The notes below the pieces were generated by a model that worked only from the letters and a program-made list of their open reading frames with translations, did no database searches and was not told the origin of the DNA. From DASXRU01 sp033856235 (GTDB lineage: Bacteria; Acidobacteriota; Blastocatellia; Pyrinomonadales; Pyrinomonadaceae): a stretch of DNA of 64,000 nt. Each line of letters opens with the position of its first letter. The stretch's first letter is position 1. The DNA is taken from the NCBI GenBank assembly GCA_033856235.1, contig JAWVFI010000106.1:1-64000 (forward strand). The letters run 5' to 3'. The position numbers and the translations under genes are program-made. Below, piece by piece: positions 1-7,878 of this stretch.

Positions 1-156
1 GGTCAGGATCACGACGCGCGCTTCGTTGTCCTCGGCCAGCTCGCGCAGCCTGTCGCGCAGCTCTTCGAGCGTCGGACGATCGAGCGCGTTCATCGCATCC
101 GGGCGGTCGACGGTCACGATCGCGACCGCGCCCTCCCGCGAGACGGAGACGGTCAG
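1..156 (-). CDS. Enoyl-CoA hydratase/crotonase-family protein, N-terminal fragment
   Basis: The gene runs off the left edge, so only about 50 N-terminal residues are visible. The minus strand reads a first beta strand, then VTVDRPDAMNALDRPTLEEL and a helix ending in EARVVILT. This is the standard opening of the crotonase fold, in which the alanine/asparagine-leucine stretch precedes the CoA-binding region. Crotonase enzymes hydrate or isomerise acyl-CoA thioesters. Position directly behind the mutase B12 subunit suggests a role in acyl-CoA or propionate metabolism (inference). No ATG or GTG precedes the first strand in this frame. The best upstream start is a CTG at 154-156, overlapping the mutase stop, so the true start is uncertain. 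Base composition is very GC-rich, like the next gene and unlike the rest of the window. Confidence 0.7.
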   Translation of the reverse strand, partial: MTVSVSREGAVAIVTVDRPDAMNALDRPTLEELRDRLRELAEDNEARVVILT

Positions 157-560
157 GTCGCCGCCTCGGCGGCGCGCTCGCGGAGAAAGTCGACGATGTC
201 GCCGGTGGGAGCGCCCGGCGTGAACACCTCGGCGACGCCGCCGTCCTTCAGCTCCCGCGCATCCTGAGCGGGAATCGTTCCGCCGACGACGACCAGGACG
301 TCCTCTGCCCCGTTGTCGCGCAGCCCGTCCACGATCTTCGGGACGAGCGTCATGTGCGCGCCGGAGAGGATCGAGATCCCGACGGCGTCGGCGTCCTCCT
401 GGATCGCCGTCTCGACGATCTGTTCCGGAGTCTGGTGCAGTCCGGTGTAGATCACCTCCATGCCCGCGTCGCGGAGCGCCCGCGCGATGATCTTTGCGCC
501 GCGATCGTGTCCGTCGAGGCCGGGCTTGGCGACCAGGACGCGTATTTTTCTTTCAGTCAT
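153..560 (-). CDS. Methylmalonyl-CoA mutase, B12-binding (small) subunit
   Basis: A 135-residue stand-alone cobalamin-binding domain. It carries the B12 signature DGHDRGAK, which supplies the histidine that ligates cobalt, followed by SILSGAH and the VVVGGTIP loop that cradle the nucleotide tail. In this split form of the enzyme the small subunit pairs with a separate catalytic subunit, here encoded at 1376-3055, to interconvert methylmalonyl-CoA and succinyl-CoA. The ATG at 560 is preferred over an upstream in-frame codon because the family begins with MTERKIRVLVAKPGLDGHDR-like sequence. It lies 10 bases after the stop of the RsiV-like gene. G+C is about 70% across this gene, against about 52% immediately upstream, suggesting acquisition from a GC-rich donor or a chimeric join. 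Confidence 0.92.
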   Translation of the reverse strand: MTERKIRVLVAKPGLDGHDRGAKIIARALRDAGMEVIYTGLHQTPEQIVETAIQEDADAVGISILSGAHMTLVPKIVDGLRDNGAEDVLVVVGGTIPAQDARELKDGGVAEVFTPGAPTGDIVDFLRERAAEAAT

Positions 561-570
561 AGAAATCTTT

Positions 571-1341
571 TCAGCCTTTGAATCTTCCCAATAAACCGTC
601 GCGCTTGATGAACTCGCGAAGGGCGGCATAACTAAAAAAGTACCGACCGTTTGGCTCCCACGCCTGAATCACATGCGGGAAACCCGCATCATACAGGAAT
701 GTAACGCCCTTGCGGCCTACCGAGAAGTCATCGAGGTTCGATACTTCGAACTTCAACGGTTCATAGGCCTGCATGAGCGACTCTTTTTCTTCCGCGTCGG
801 CGCCACGAGAATTCTCTACAGCAATCTGTTTGAGTTCGCTCTGAAGTTTCCGATTCACGAGAGCGGCGAGCGCAGCCAACTTATCCGGTTCGAACACGTC
901 AGCGGCCTTAACCACACTGCCATCTCTCAAACTAATCAGGAAGTGCTTGCTCTGTTCGTCCGGGTACGCGCCCATGCCGCTTTGGGTAAAGGTGATGTCC
1001 AGCATGTAGTTGCTGTTGTAATTCACCAGGTAACCGAACTCGATCAACCAGGCATCGTCACGATACTCGTTCAGTGAGTAGTCGAAAATGTTTTTGAACG
1101 CCAGTGCCGCGCGCACCTTGCGCAAAACTGCTGCATCGCTCAAGCCGCTAACAACCGGATAGGTAACTACCGCAATCTTTCGTTCGGGAAACTCTTTGGC
1201 AATCTGGCGCGGCCGCCGCAATACGACCCGCCGCCGTTGAATCAAAACGTGGTCGTCGCGAAGAGGTTGACTGTTTCTAGTCTGGGCAAGAGGACCGGTG
1301 ACGCTGAAGAGTGATAGGAAGGCCAGAAGTAGGAAGCGCAT
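571..1341 (-). CDS. Secreted RsiV/DUF3298-like protein
   Basis: A 256-residue protein starting at the ATG that gives a clear signal peptide (MRFLLLAFLSLFSVTGPLAQ). The mature part alternates strands and helices in the pattern of the C-terminal DUF3298/RsiV domain: VVTYPVVSGL, a long segment around NYNSNYMLDITFTQSGMGAYP, the SLRDGSVVKAADVF turn, and a closing half with FLYDAGFPHVIQ and FSYAALREF. That family is extracytoplasmic and includes lysozyme-sensing anti-sigma factors and peptidoglycan deacetylase appendages. No catalytic NodB domain or sigma-binding region is visible, so the role is unknown. It sits between the two mutase subunit genes on the same strand, 34 bases after the catalytic subunit, which is an odd place for a secreted protein. 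Confidence 0.75.
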   Translation of the reverse strand: MRFLLLAFLSLFSVTGPLAQTRNSQPLRDDHVLIQRRRVVLRRPRQIAKEFPERKIAVVTYPVVSGLSDAAVLRKVRAALAFKNIFDYSLNEYRDDAWLIEFGYLVNYNSNYMLDITFTQSGMGAYPDEQSKHFLISLRDGSVVKAADVFEPDKLAALAALVNRKLQSELKQIAVENSRGADAEEKESLMQAYEPLKFEVSNLDDFSVGRKGVTFLYDAGFPHVIQAWEPNGRYFFSYAALREFIKRDGLLGRFKG

Positions 1342-1375
1342 TATTTTCCCCGCCCGGCGAGCCGACGCCGTGAAG

Positions 1376-3055
1376 TTAAAAGGCGGGTTCTTCGTAAATT
1401 CCATAGACGTCGCGAAGCGCTGAGCAAATTTCTCCCAACGTTGCATAGGCGCGAACCGCTTCGATAGTGGCCGGCATGGTGTTATCGGCTGCCTGGGCTG
1501 CCAGCTTTAGCTTGTCCAGGGCGTTGGCCACGGCGCCATTGTCCCGGCGTTGACGCGTCCGTTCCAAACGCTCAACCTGGTGCTCGCGGACCGACTCATC
1601 GATCACCAGCGTGGGCACCTGCATGCCTTCTTCATCCATCTGATACTTGTTGACGCCCACTATTGTTTGATCGCCACGCTCCAGGGCCTTCTGATACTGA
1701 TAAGCCGACTCCTGGAGTTCGCGCTGCGGGAAGCCTTTTTCCACGGCTTCGACCATGCCTCCCATGCCATCGATACGGGCAAAGTAATCATACGCGCCGG
1801 CTTCCATCTCCTGCGTGAGGGTCTCGAGGAAGTACGAGCCACCCAAAGGATCGACAGTGTTTGCGGCCCCGGTCTCTTCAGCAATGATTTGTTGCGTGCG
1901 CAGAGCGATCAATGCCGCTCGATCTGTGGGCAGGGACAGGGCCTCGTCATAAGCATCGGTGTGCAGGCTGTTGGTCCCGCCCAGCACGCCGGCCAGTGCC
2001 TGAATGGCGACGCGCACAATGTTATTCAAAGGCTGCTGCACGGTCAGCGAAACGCCGGCAGTTTGCGTATGGAAACGCAGCTTCAGGGTGCGTTCATCCT
2101 GCGCGTTAAAACGTTCGCGCATCACCCGCGCCCAAATGCGGCGCGCCGCACGATATTTCGCTATCTCCTCGAAGAAATCATTGTGCGCGTTGAAGAAGAA
2201 AGAGATGCGCGGGACAAACTTTTCCAGATCCAGTCCAGCCGCCAAGCCCCATTCGACATACTCAATGCCGTCGCGCAGTGTGAACGCAAGCTCTTGAAGC
2301 GCCGTCGCTCCGGCTTCGCGAATGTGATAGCCGCTCACCGAAATCGGGTTGTAACGCGGCACGTTGTTGGTGCAGAACTCGAACGTATCGGTCACCAGTT
2401 TCATCGCCGCGCGGATTGGATAGATCCATTCCTTCTGCGCAATGTATTCCTTGAGAATGTCGTTCTGCAGCGTTCCGGAAATCTTCTGCCAACTGGCGCC
2501 CTGTTTTTCCGCCACTACCAGATACATCGCGAGGAAGACAGAGGCCGGCGCATTGATTGTTTGCGAGACCGTGACGCCCTCCAGCGGGATGCCATCGAAC
2601 AGCACTTCCATGTCAGCCAGCGAAGAGACTGCCACGCCGCATTTGCCGACCTCGCCTTCAGAAAGCGGCGAGTCCGCGTCATACCCCATCAGGGCGGGAA
2701 GATCGTAAGCGACCGAAAGTCCTGTTTGTCCCTGGCTGGTCAGATATTTGAATCGGGCATTGGTTTCTTCCGGCGTACTGAAACCAGCGAACTGTCGCAT
2801 GGTCCAAAGTTTGCCGCGATAGCCGGTTGGATGTATGCCGCGAGTATAGGGAAATTCGCCGGGGAAGGAGATGTCTTTCTCAAAGTCCAAGCCAGTTATG
2901 TCGGCCGGGCTGTATAGCCCTCTAACTGCCTCGAGTGAGACCGTTTCGAAGTGCTGCTTCCGCTCGCCGCGCCCTCGCAGAGCCGGCGCCAGAGTTTCCT
3001 CTTTCCAGCGATCCAGCGCTGCTTGTTCCGGGGTAATTATTTCAGTGGGTGCCAT
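1376..3055 (-). CDS. Methylmalonyl-CoA mutase, catalytic (large) subunit
   Basis: A 559-residue TIM-barrel subunit of adenosylcobalamin-dependent methylmalonyl-CoA mutase. Diagnostic stretches are YTRGIHPTGYRGKLWTMRQF near residue 70, the VAYDLP substrate loop, VSQTINAPA, FCTNNVPRYNPISVSGYHIR, and GGTNSLHTDAYDEAL. About 560 residues is the length of stand-alone large subunits that lack the C-terminal B12 domain, and that domain is encoded separately at 153-560. Together they convert (R)-methylmalonyl-CoA to succinyl-CoA, the last step of propionate catabolism. Transcription probably starts at a good sigma-70-type promoter at 3137-3165 and runs through the RsiV-like gene into the small subunit. 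No MeaB chaperone gene is seen in the window. It could be an isobutyryl-CoA-type mutase, but the substrate motifs fit methylmalonyl-CoA. Confidence 0.95.
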   Translation of the reverse strand: MAPTEIITPEQAALDRWKEETLAPALRGRGERKQHFETVSLEAVRGLYSPADITGLDFEKDISFPGEFPYTRGIHPTGYRGKLWTMRQFAGFSTPEETNARFKYLTSQGQTGLSVAYDLPALMGYDADSPLSEGEVGKCGVAVSSLADMEVLFDGIPLEGVTVSQTINAPASVFLAMYLVVAEKQGASWQKISGTLQNDILKEYIAQKEWIYPIRAAMKLVTDTFEFCTNNVPRYNPISVSGYHIREAGATALQELAFTLRDGIEYVEWGLAAGLDLEKFVPRISFFFNAHNDFFEEIAKYRAARRIWARVMRERFNAQDERTLKLRFHTQTAGVSLTVQQPLNNIVRVAIQALAGVLGGTNSLHTDAYDEALSLPTDRAALIALRTQQIIAEETGAANTVDPLGGSYFLETLTQEMEAGAYDYFARIDGMGGMVEAVEKGFPQRELQESAYQYQKALERGDQTIVGVNKYQMDEEGMQVPTLVIDESVREHQVERLERTRQRRDNGAVANALDKLKLAAQAADNTMPATIEAVRAYATLGEICSALRDVYGIYEEPAF

Positions 3056-3136
3056 AAATTCCGCGAGCTAATATTTCGTGCGCGTAGTCCTGCGAATGAT
3101 CAAGAACGGATCGCGCATTCATTAAGAAGAAATCTG

Positions 3137-3165
3137 ATATTAGAGGGAGGGTGTAAGAGTGTCAA
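3137..3165 (-). promoter_or_regulatory. Sigma-70-type promoter for the mutase operon
   Basis: On the minus strand TTGACA (3160-3165) and TAATAT (3137-3142) are separated by exactly 17 bases, a near-consensus housekeeping promoter. The start codon of the mutase large subunit is about 80 bases downstream. No cobalamin-riboswitch-like sequence is evident in the short leader. Confidence 0.7.
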
Positions 3166-3189
3166 CCGCGTTGGCTGTCCCTGAAAAGG

Positions 3190-3218
3190 GGAGCGCGGCG
3201 GCGATTTTACTCGCCGCC
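3190..3218 (-). terminator. Hairpin downstream of the DivIC-like gene
   Basis: A perfect 8-bp stem (GGCGGCGA / TCGCCGCC, 3197-3218) with a six-base loop. On the minus strand it is followed by GCGCTCCCC and TTTT. It lies about 100 bases past the stop of the DivIC-like gene and just upstream of the mutase promoter, where transcription from the phosphohexomutase unit should end. The T run is short, so efficiency is uncertain. Confidence 0.5.
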
Positions 3219-3318
3219 ACGCAAAAGTCTGAAGGGCCTGGAATGCGTGGAGCTAGGCGGAAAATTCGGGGTAGGCTACGGGCAGAAATATGATAGCAAT
3301 CCCCATGTTCTTAATCTC

Positions 3319-3735
3319 CTATTCAATCGGGACGACAATTTCGTTTGGCCGCACCATGTTCAGTCGCGTTCGGGCGGCCGCTTCAATCGTTCGCGGATCC
3401 TCGCGCAGCTTCCGGATCTCCAGACCGATGCTGGCATTCGTTCGGCGCAGCGTTTCGATCTCGGCGTTGATTCTTTGATACTGTTCGCTGGAGCTGCTCA
3501 ACTCAGAATGGCTCCGCATGTTTACCGTGAAGCAAACAGCGAGAGTCGCAAAGAAGATGATGCCAAAAAATACCCACGCCGGAATCAGCCCACCGCGGCG
3601 GCGAACTTCCGCCGGGCTGCCAATAATCTCCCGCGAAATATCGCGAACCGGTGCGAAAGAAGGCAGGGCTCGCGCCGTCACGCGTTGCGCATCCAACCGA
3701 CTATCAACCCAATAAGTATTTGCGACCTTGCTCAA
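3319..3735 (-). CDS. DivIC/FtsB-like septum-formation initiator
   Basis: A 138-residue single-pass membrane protein: about 50 cytoplasmic residues, a transmembrane segment near residues 51-70 (IPAWVFFGIIFFATLAVCF), then a coiled coil with heptad spacing (YQRINAEIETLRRTNASIGL) and a short C-terminal motif. This matches FtsB/DivIC proteins, which join FtsL and FtsQ in the divisome. The extended N-terminus is longer than in E. coli FtsB. Translation appears to start at a TTG codon (3733-3735) preceded by a strong GGAGG six bases upstream, all inside the 3' end of the phosphohexomutase gene. The two frames overlap by 32 bases, implying translational coupling. Confidence 0.75.
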   Translation of the reverse strand: MSKVANTYWVDSRLDAQRVTARALPSFAPVRDISREIIGSPAEVRRRGGLIPAWVFFGIIFFATLAVCFTVNMRSHSELSSSSEQYQRINAEIETLRRTNASIGLEIRKLREDPRTIEAAARTRLNMVRPNEIVVPIE

Positions 3736-5101
3736 GGAGCACCTCCACCTTTTCTACCGATTCAGCTTCTGCGTATATCCGAACCAGCGGCTCAGTCCCG
3801 GACGGACGCATCAGTAACCATGATCCGTCCTCGAGAATTAATTTAGTTCCATCGATGCGGTTGACCCGATCGACACGTTTCCCGGCAATCTCTTTCGGCT
3901 CGTTCTGAAGTTTTCCCGGGAGGGCCGTCATCACCTCCGGGGTCAAACGAACACCAATCCGGCCGGACTCTAATCTGCCGACCCGGGCATATATTTCCTC
4001 GAGTTGCTGCGTCAGGCTCGCGCCGCGCGCCGCAACCGCTTCCGCTGCAAGGAGACACGCAAGGATGCCATCTTTCTCCGGATAGTGACCTTTGATCGAT
4101 AAGCCTGCGGACTCTTCGCCACCAAGGATGATCTTGTCTTCATTGATGAGCTCTCCAATGTATTTGAATCCCACTGGTGTTTCGTGGACCTGGCAACCGC
4201 GCGCCTCCGCGACGCGGTCCACCAGATGTGACGTCGCTACCGAGCGAGCGACAGCTCCAGTCCAACCCCGCGAATCTGCGAGATAATCGAAGAGAATGGC
4301 AATCAATTGATTTGGAGTTATGAAGGTGCCGTCGCGATCGATGATGCCGAAACGGTCAGCGTCGCCGTCGGTGGCCAGGCCGAGCACACAGCCTTTGCTT
4401 AGAACCAAATCCCGCAGCTCACCCAGATGGCTCATCTCCGGTTCCGGCGCGTGGCCCCCAAACATCACATCACGCCAGTCATGAATGGTTTCAACCTCAA
4501 TTCCATGGGCGCGCAGCAGGCCATCTAAGTAGCCGCGACCCGTTCCCCACATTGGGTCGTAGGCATAAGAGCCGCCGGCTTTGGCGATCACATCAAGCCG
4601 AACTTTCGTCGCCAAATCCTTAAGGTAGCCGGGGCGGGCGTCGAACGAGATGTACTCGCCTTTGGCGGCCGGGCTCTGCTGCTGGCGCTGAAGCTCGGCA
4701 ATCCGCCGCTCAATTGTTTGGGTGACCTGGGGCAGCGCCGGAGCGCCATCCGCGGTCGATAACTTCATTCCGTTGTATTCGGGCGGATTATGAGAGGCTG
4801 TAAAGTTAATCCCAGCGGCGGCGTTCTCACTCCGGATTGCATGCGAGATGCAGGGTGTCGGGGTAAATTCTTCGCAAAGAAGGGCACGAAAGCCGTTGGC
4901 GGACACTTGGGCGGCACACTCGGCGGCAAACTTCTCTCCGAGGAAGCGTGTATCGTTACCTACTACAAAGGAATTGCTGGCGGAGGAGGACTCCTCGTTG
5001 AAGTGGTCGCATATGGCTTGCGAGACTGTACGGACCTGGGAGAACGTGAATTCGTCCGCAATTACCGCCCGCCAACCGGAGGTGCCGAATCTGATGTCCA
5101 T
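3704..5101 (-). CDS. Phosphoglucomutase/phosphomannomutase-family enzyme
   Basis: A 465-residue alpha-D-phosphohexomutase with all four active-site loops. They are the phosphoserine loop TASHNPPEYNG, the metal loop DGDADRFG, the sugar loop GGEESAG and the phosphate-binding loop RPSGTEPLVRIY near the C-terminus. The enzyme interconverts hexose 1- and 6-phosphates for cell-envelope sugar and glycogen precursors. The N-terminus MDIRFGTSGWRA is the canonical start and needs no extension. It heads a two-gene unit with the overlapping DivIC-like gene. Specificity for glucose, mannose or glucosamine cannot be decided from these motifs. The phosphoserine loop is not of the GlmM type, so PGM/PMM is preferred. 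Confidence 0.93.
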   Translation of the reverse strand: MDIRFGTSGWRAVIADEFTFSQVRTVSQAICDHFNEESSSASNSFVVGNDTRFLGEKFAAECAAQVSANGFRALLCEEFTPTPCISHAIRSENAAAGINFTASHNPPEYNGMKLSTADGAPALPQVTQTIERRIAELQRQQQSPAAKGEYISFDARPGYLKDLATKVRLDVIAKAGGSYAYDPMWGTGRGYLDGLLRAHGIEVETIHDWRDVMFGGHAPEPEMSHLGELRDLVLSKGCVLGLATDGDADRFGIIDRDGTFITPNQLIAILFDYLADSRGWTGAVARSVATSHLVDRVAEARGCQVHETPVGFKYIGELINEDKIILGGEESAGLSIKGHYPEKDGILACLLAAEAVAARGASLTQQLEEIYARVGRLESGRIGVRLTPEVMTALPGKLQNEPKEIAGKRVDRVNRIDGTKLILEDGSWLLMRPSGTEPLVRIYAEAESVEKVEVLLEQGRKYLLG

Positions 5102-5574
5102 TGTTCAGGGGCCTTAGGGGTTCGAGAATGCCCTAACCACAAGATATCGGTTCAACAGGGTACAAGAGCGCAATTAGGGGTACCCTGCTTCGATTTCAAT
5201 CCCTTGCCAGTCAATGCTTTAGGGGCTAGGGTGGGCGGACTGTAACATTGGCCATTTTGGGTGTAAAGACATTTCTTTGCAACGGTTTCGCAAGCTAAGT
5301 TCAACATTCACTTGAGGTAAGCGGCGTTAAGCGCTTAATTCGGCGTACACCCGGCGAACGAAAGAAACGCTCGGTTTCTGGAAAGCGCCGGAAGCCCGGA
5401 ACTCGCGGTTAAAAAATGTTTGACAGCAAAAATTCGGGAAACTAGACTGTGTGCGGCTTGCACCTCATGCTCTCGAACTCGCCCCGTTGCCGTCCTTCTA
5501 GTGTTCATAGCGCTGTCCGAAAGGACTGGCGTGGCGCCCTTCAGAGATTACCGACCACCAAAGGAATTATCGCT
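5102..5574. other. Divergent intergenic region, phosphohexomutase / activator
   Basis: 473 bases separate the divergent phosphohexomutase and sigma-54 activator genes. The right half holds a clear promoter (5420-5448) for the activator, leaving a leader of about 120 bases. The left half contains no credible gene: the open frames there mirror the phosphohexomutase. No riboswitch or repeat was recognised. Confidence 0.6.
5420..5448 (+). promoter_or_regulatory. Sigma-70-type promoter for the sigma-54 activator gene
   Basis: TTGACA (5420-5425), a 17-base spacer, then TAGACT (5443-5448). The start codon of the activator is about 127 bases downstream. This suggests constitutive housekeeping transcription of the regulator itself. 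Confidence 0.6.
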
Positions 5575-7122
5575 ATGTCGAATCCACTGTCCGGGATTGA
5601 GTCCGATAAGTTTGGCGACCAATGGGCGCGTGAAAATCATTTGCCGCTTGGCTCGATGGTGCGAGCGATCTGCGAGGCCGCCGCCGCCGGGCCGGAGATG
5701 TTGTACGAAGCGATGCTTAAGCTGGCGTTAATGGTTGACATGACAGCACCCACCTACGGACTGGGCACCTGGTCGCAACACATTGGTGAACGCCCGAACT
5801 TGAAATGGGCGGAAGGACTAACCAACGACGAAATCGCCGAAGCTGAAGTAGTCGTTGGTGACGCGCTCGCAACCGCGGGCCGCAAAGGTAGAAAGTTCAA
5901 CCCTGGTGATGACGCGATATGTTTGGTCTTGAGCGTTCCTGCATCCGGACGTGAAGGGATGGCCCTGTACGGACGATGTGTTCGACGTTTGACCGCAAGA
6001 CAAGCCACTGAGCTCGAGGCGTTAGGTGAGGTGGCCGAGCTCGCCCAGTCGTACGTCAATCTTCGTTCGAAAGAACAGGGCGCGATTTCTCCCAGCCGCT
6101 TCGTCCCCAGTTCTCCGCTCCCGGAAATGGTTTTCAAGAGCCGGGCGATGTCGGAGGTGGCAAAATCGGTCGAGCGAATAAAAGATTCGGACTCCTGTGT
6201 TTTGATAACCGGTGATTCCGGAACGGGGAAAGAACTAGTGGCGCGGGCTATTCATCGCCTAAGCCGGCGCAGTAACAAGGATTTCATTCCCTTCAACTGT
6301 ACTTCTGGCTCGGCCGAACTAATCGAGAGCATGCTCTTCGGGCATCGGAAAGGCGCCTTCACCGGAGCCTACGCCGAACATGTGGGTTTCATCCGCGCTG
6401 CCGAAGGCGGCACGCTGTTCCTTGACGAGATCGGCGACCTACCCTTGTCGTTGCAGCCCAAGCTGCTGCGTTTTCTGCAGGAGGGAGAGATTCAACCTCT
6501 CGGTGAGAGTAGCCCGCGAAAAGTAAATGTCAGAGTAGTCGCTGCGACCCACAAGGATTTGGAGAGTGCGGTCAAGGAAGGGACGTTCCGTGAAGATCTC
6601 TATTATCGCGTCGCTTCCTTGTCGGTCCACATTCCGCCGTTACGCGATCGCCCGGAAGATACCGCTACTCTGATCTCGCACTTCCTGACCCATTATGTTC
6701 GGCGTAATGATCGCGAGATCGCAGGTATCACAGCGGAAGCGATCCGTGCTCTGCAGGACTACAGTTGGCCCGGAAATGTACGTGAGTTGGCAGCCGAGAT
6801 TGAGCGACTGGTGCTGTATGCGGACGAGGGTGGGTATATTTCAGTCGAAGACCTCAGCCCGCGGATCCTGCCATTCGGCAATGTGCCTGCGGATCGGACC
6901 GCGTCGTCTGCAAATCTGGATCATTTGCTTGAAGACTTTGAACGGCGCGTCATCACGGAGGCACTCCGCAGGCACGACTGCAACGTAGCGCGAGCCAGCG
7001 TTGCCTTGGGACTGGGTTCGCGGCAGACGCTGTATAAGAAGTTGAAGCGCCTGGCAATTGATGTCGGCGAGTTTTTGAACGAAGACACTGAGCCGGGTTT
7101 GCAGTTGCGGGCCCAACGATAG
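5575..7122 (+). CDS. Sigma-54-dependent enhancer-binding activator (NtrC family)
   Basis: A 515-residue activator. The N-terminal ~190 residues resemble a GAF-like sensor with no receiver aspartate, so it is not a classical response regulator. The central AAA+ domain has Walker A GDSGTGKE (residue ~213), the sigma-54-contacting GAFTGA loop (~260), and Walker B GGTLFLDEIGDL (~279). A Fis-type helix-turn-helix lies near residues 455-495 (NVARASVALGLGSRQTLYKK). The ATG at 5575 follows AAAGGAATTATCGCT and is preferred to upstream frames. A strong terminator follows the gene, then a near-consensus sigma-54 promoter before the Flp pilins, so it very likely activates the Tad locus (inference from position). 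Confidence 0.95.
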   Translation: MSNPLSGIESDKFGDQWARENHLPLGSMVRAICEAAAAGPEMLYEAMLKLALMVDMTAPTYGLGTWSQHIGERPNLKWAEGLTNDEIAEAEVVVGDALATAGRKGRKFNPGDDAICLVLSVPASGREGMALYGRCVRRLTARQATELEALGEVAELAQSYVNLRSKEQGAISPSRFVPSSPLPEMVFKSRAMSEVAKSVERIKDSDSCVLITGDSGTGKELVARAIHRLSRRSNKDFIPFNCTSGSAELIESMLFGHRKGAFTGAYAEHVGFIRAAEGGTLFLDEIGDLPLSLQPKLLRFLQEGEIQPLGESSPRKVNVRVVAATHKDLESAVKEGTFREDLYYRVASLSVHIPPLRDRPEDTATLISHFLTHYVRRNDREIAGITAEAIRALQDYSWPGNVRELAAEIERLVLYADEGGYISVEDLSPRILPFGNVPADRTASSANLDHLLEDFERRVITEALRRHDCNVARASVALGLGSRQTLYKKLKRLAIDVGEFLNEDTEPGLQLRAQR

Positions 7123-7156
7123 TCTAAAGAAAGAAGTCACCAAAACGCTGATAGCG

Positions 7157-7199
7157 AGCATCCGGGACCCCAGGGTCTCGGATGCTTTTTCTTTTTTGA
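7157..7199 (+). terminator. Rho-independent terminator after the activator gene
   Basis: A 14-bp stem with a CAG loop and one G-T pair (AGCATCCGGGACCC pairing with GGGTCTCGGATGCT), followed by TTTTTCTTTTTT. It lies about 35 bases after the activator stop and isolates the activator from the pilin operon. Confidence 0.93.
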
Positions 7200-7237
7200 T
7201 TCCTGCGCGAGGCGCTTACTCCTTGAACTGTGAACTG

Positions 7238-7254
7238 TTGTCCGCTCGGGACAA
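7238..7254. promoter_or_regulatory. Candidate activator-binding palindrome (UAS)
   Basis: A perfect palindrome, TTGTCC-GCTCG-GGACAA, about 190 bases upstream of the sigma-54 promoter. A further TTGTCC half-site lies at 7390-7395. Spacing and symmetry fit an enhancer site for the neighbouring activator, but no binding data exist. Confidence 0.4.
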
Positions 7255-7442
7255 AGAGCCGCGGTGTGCGTAAACGCTCGGCGACACGAGGTTATTCATC
7301 AGGGAAACAAAGGATTCTCTCGCGCCAGGGCCCAGTCGCTCATGTCCTGGCGTCCGCCGCTTTGTTAACCCCGGGCTACAAACGTCAGGTTGTCCCGCAG
7401 TGCGGCCCAGCGTTTTACGAGGCGTTGCTAACCGATTCGATC

Positions 7443-7458
7443 TGGCACGGGCTTTGTA
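7443..7458 (+). promoter_or_regulatory. Sigma-54 (-24/-12) promoter of the Tad/Flp locus
   Basis: TGGCACG-GGCT-TTGTA matches the sigma-54 consensus TGGCACG-N4-TTGCW with one change in the -12 box. The expected start near 7470 precedes the first small gene (7525) and the Flp genes. It lies downstream of the activator terminator, so pilin expression should depend on sigma-54 and an enhancer-binding protein. Confidence 0.8.
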
Positions 7459-7524
7459 AAGAGGGATGCGACACGGCCGCACAAAGTGCTCGCGGCCTTC
7501 GCAGGGATAGAGAGAAAGTTTCCT

Positions 7525-7794
7525 ATGAAAGTAGTTTCCCAAAAGCTTCTCTGGTCGATCATCGCGGTTGCGTTGTTAGCGCCACTATCGGCTACAGCGT
7601 TAATTGTCGGTGCTCGAGTTGCGGAAGTGACCCAGAGTGATGGCAACGACTGGTTGCTGGTCGCACTCGCTTTTGGCGGCGCGGCGGTCAGCGCTCTCAA
7701 TGGCCTGGGACGGAGAATGGCCCAGACCAATGGAAGAACTGACCGGAACCGCAAACTCTGTGGTCGGCAGCAGGAAATAGTTCACTCGAACTAG
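7525..7794 (+). CDS. Small two-helix membrane protein ahead of Flp genes
   Basis: An 89-residue protein not recognised as any named family. It has an N-terminal hydrophobic helix (LLWSIIAVALLAPLSATALIV) and a second hydrophobic stretch (WLLVALAFGGAAVSALNGL), then a basic tail. The ATG at 7525 is about 55 bases after the predicted sigma-54 transcription start, making it the first gene of the pilus transcript. It carries no G/XXXXEY cleavage motif, so it is not a pilin. An assembly or membrane accessory role is only a guess. Antisense frames here are less convincing. Confidence 0.6.
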   Translation: MKVVSQKLLWSIIAVALLAPLSATALIVGARVAEVTQSDGNDWLLVALAFGGAAVSALNGLGRRMAQTNGRTDRNRKLCGRQQEIVHSN

Positions 7795-7878
7795 TAATTC
7801 ACGCCATCCGTGAAGCAACGGCAGTGCTCAACTACGGGCATCCGCCAAACCCTAACTCAACCTACAAGGAGCAACATC

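Noticed and set aside
1550..2917. Long plus-strand open frame across the mutase large subunit (455 codons)
   Set aside because: It mirrors the well-supported minus-strand mutase gene; the protein has no family features and no ribosome-binding site.
4790..5245. Plus-strand frame (151 codons) over the phosphohexomutase start
   Set aside because: It overlaps the conserved N-terminus of a confident enzyme; glycine-rich composition is a reading-frame artefact.
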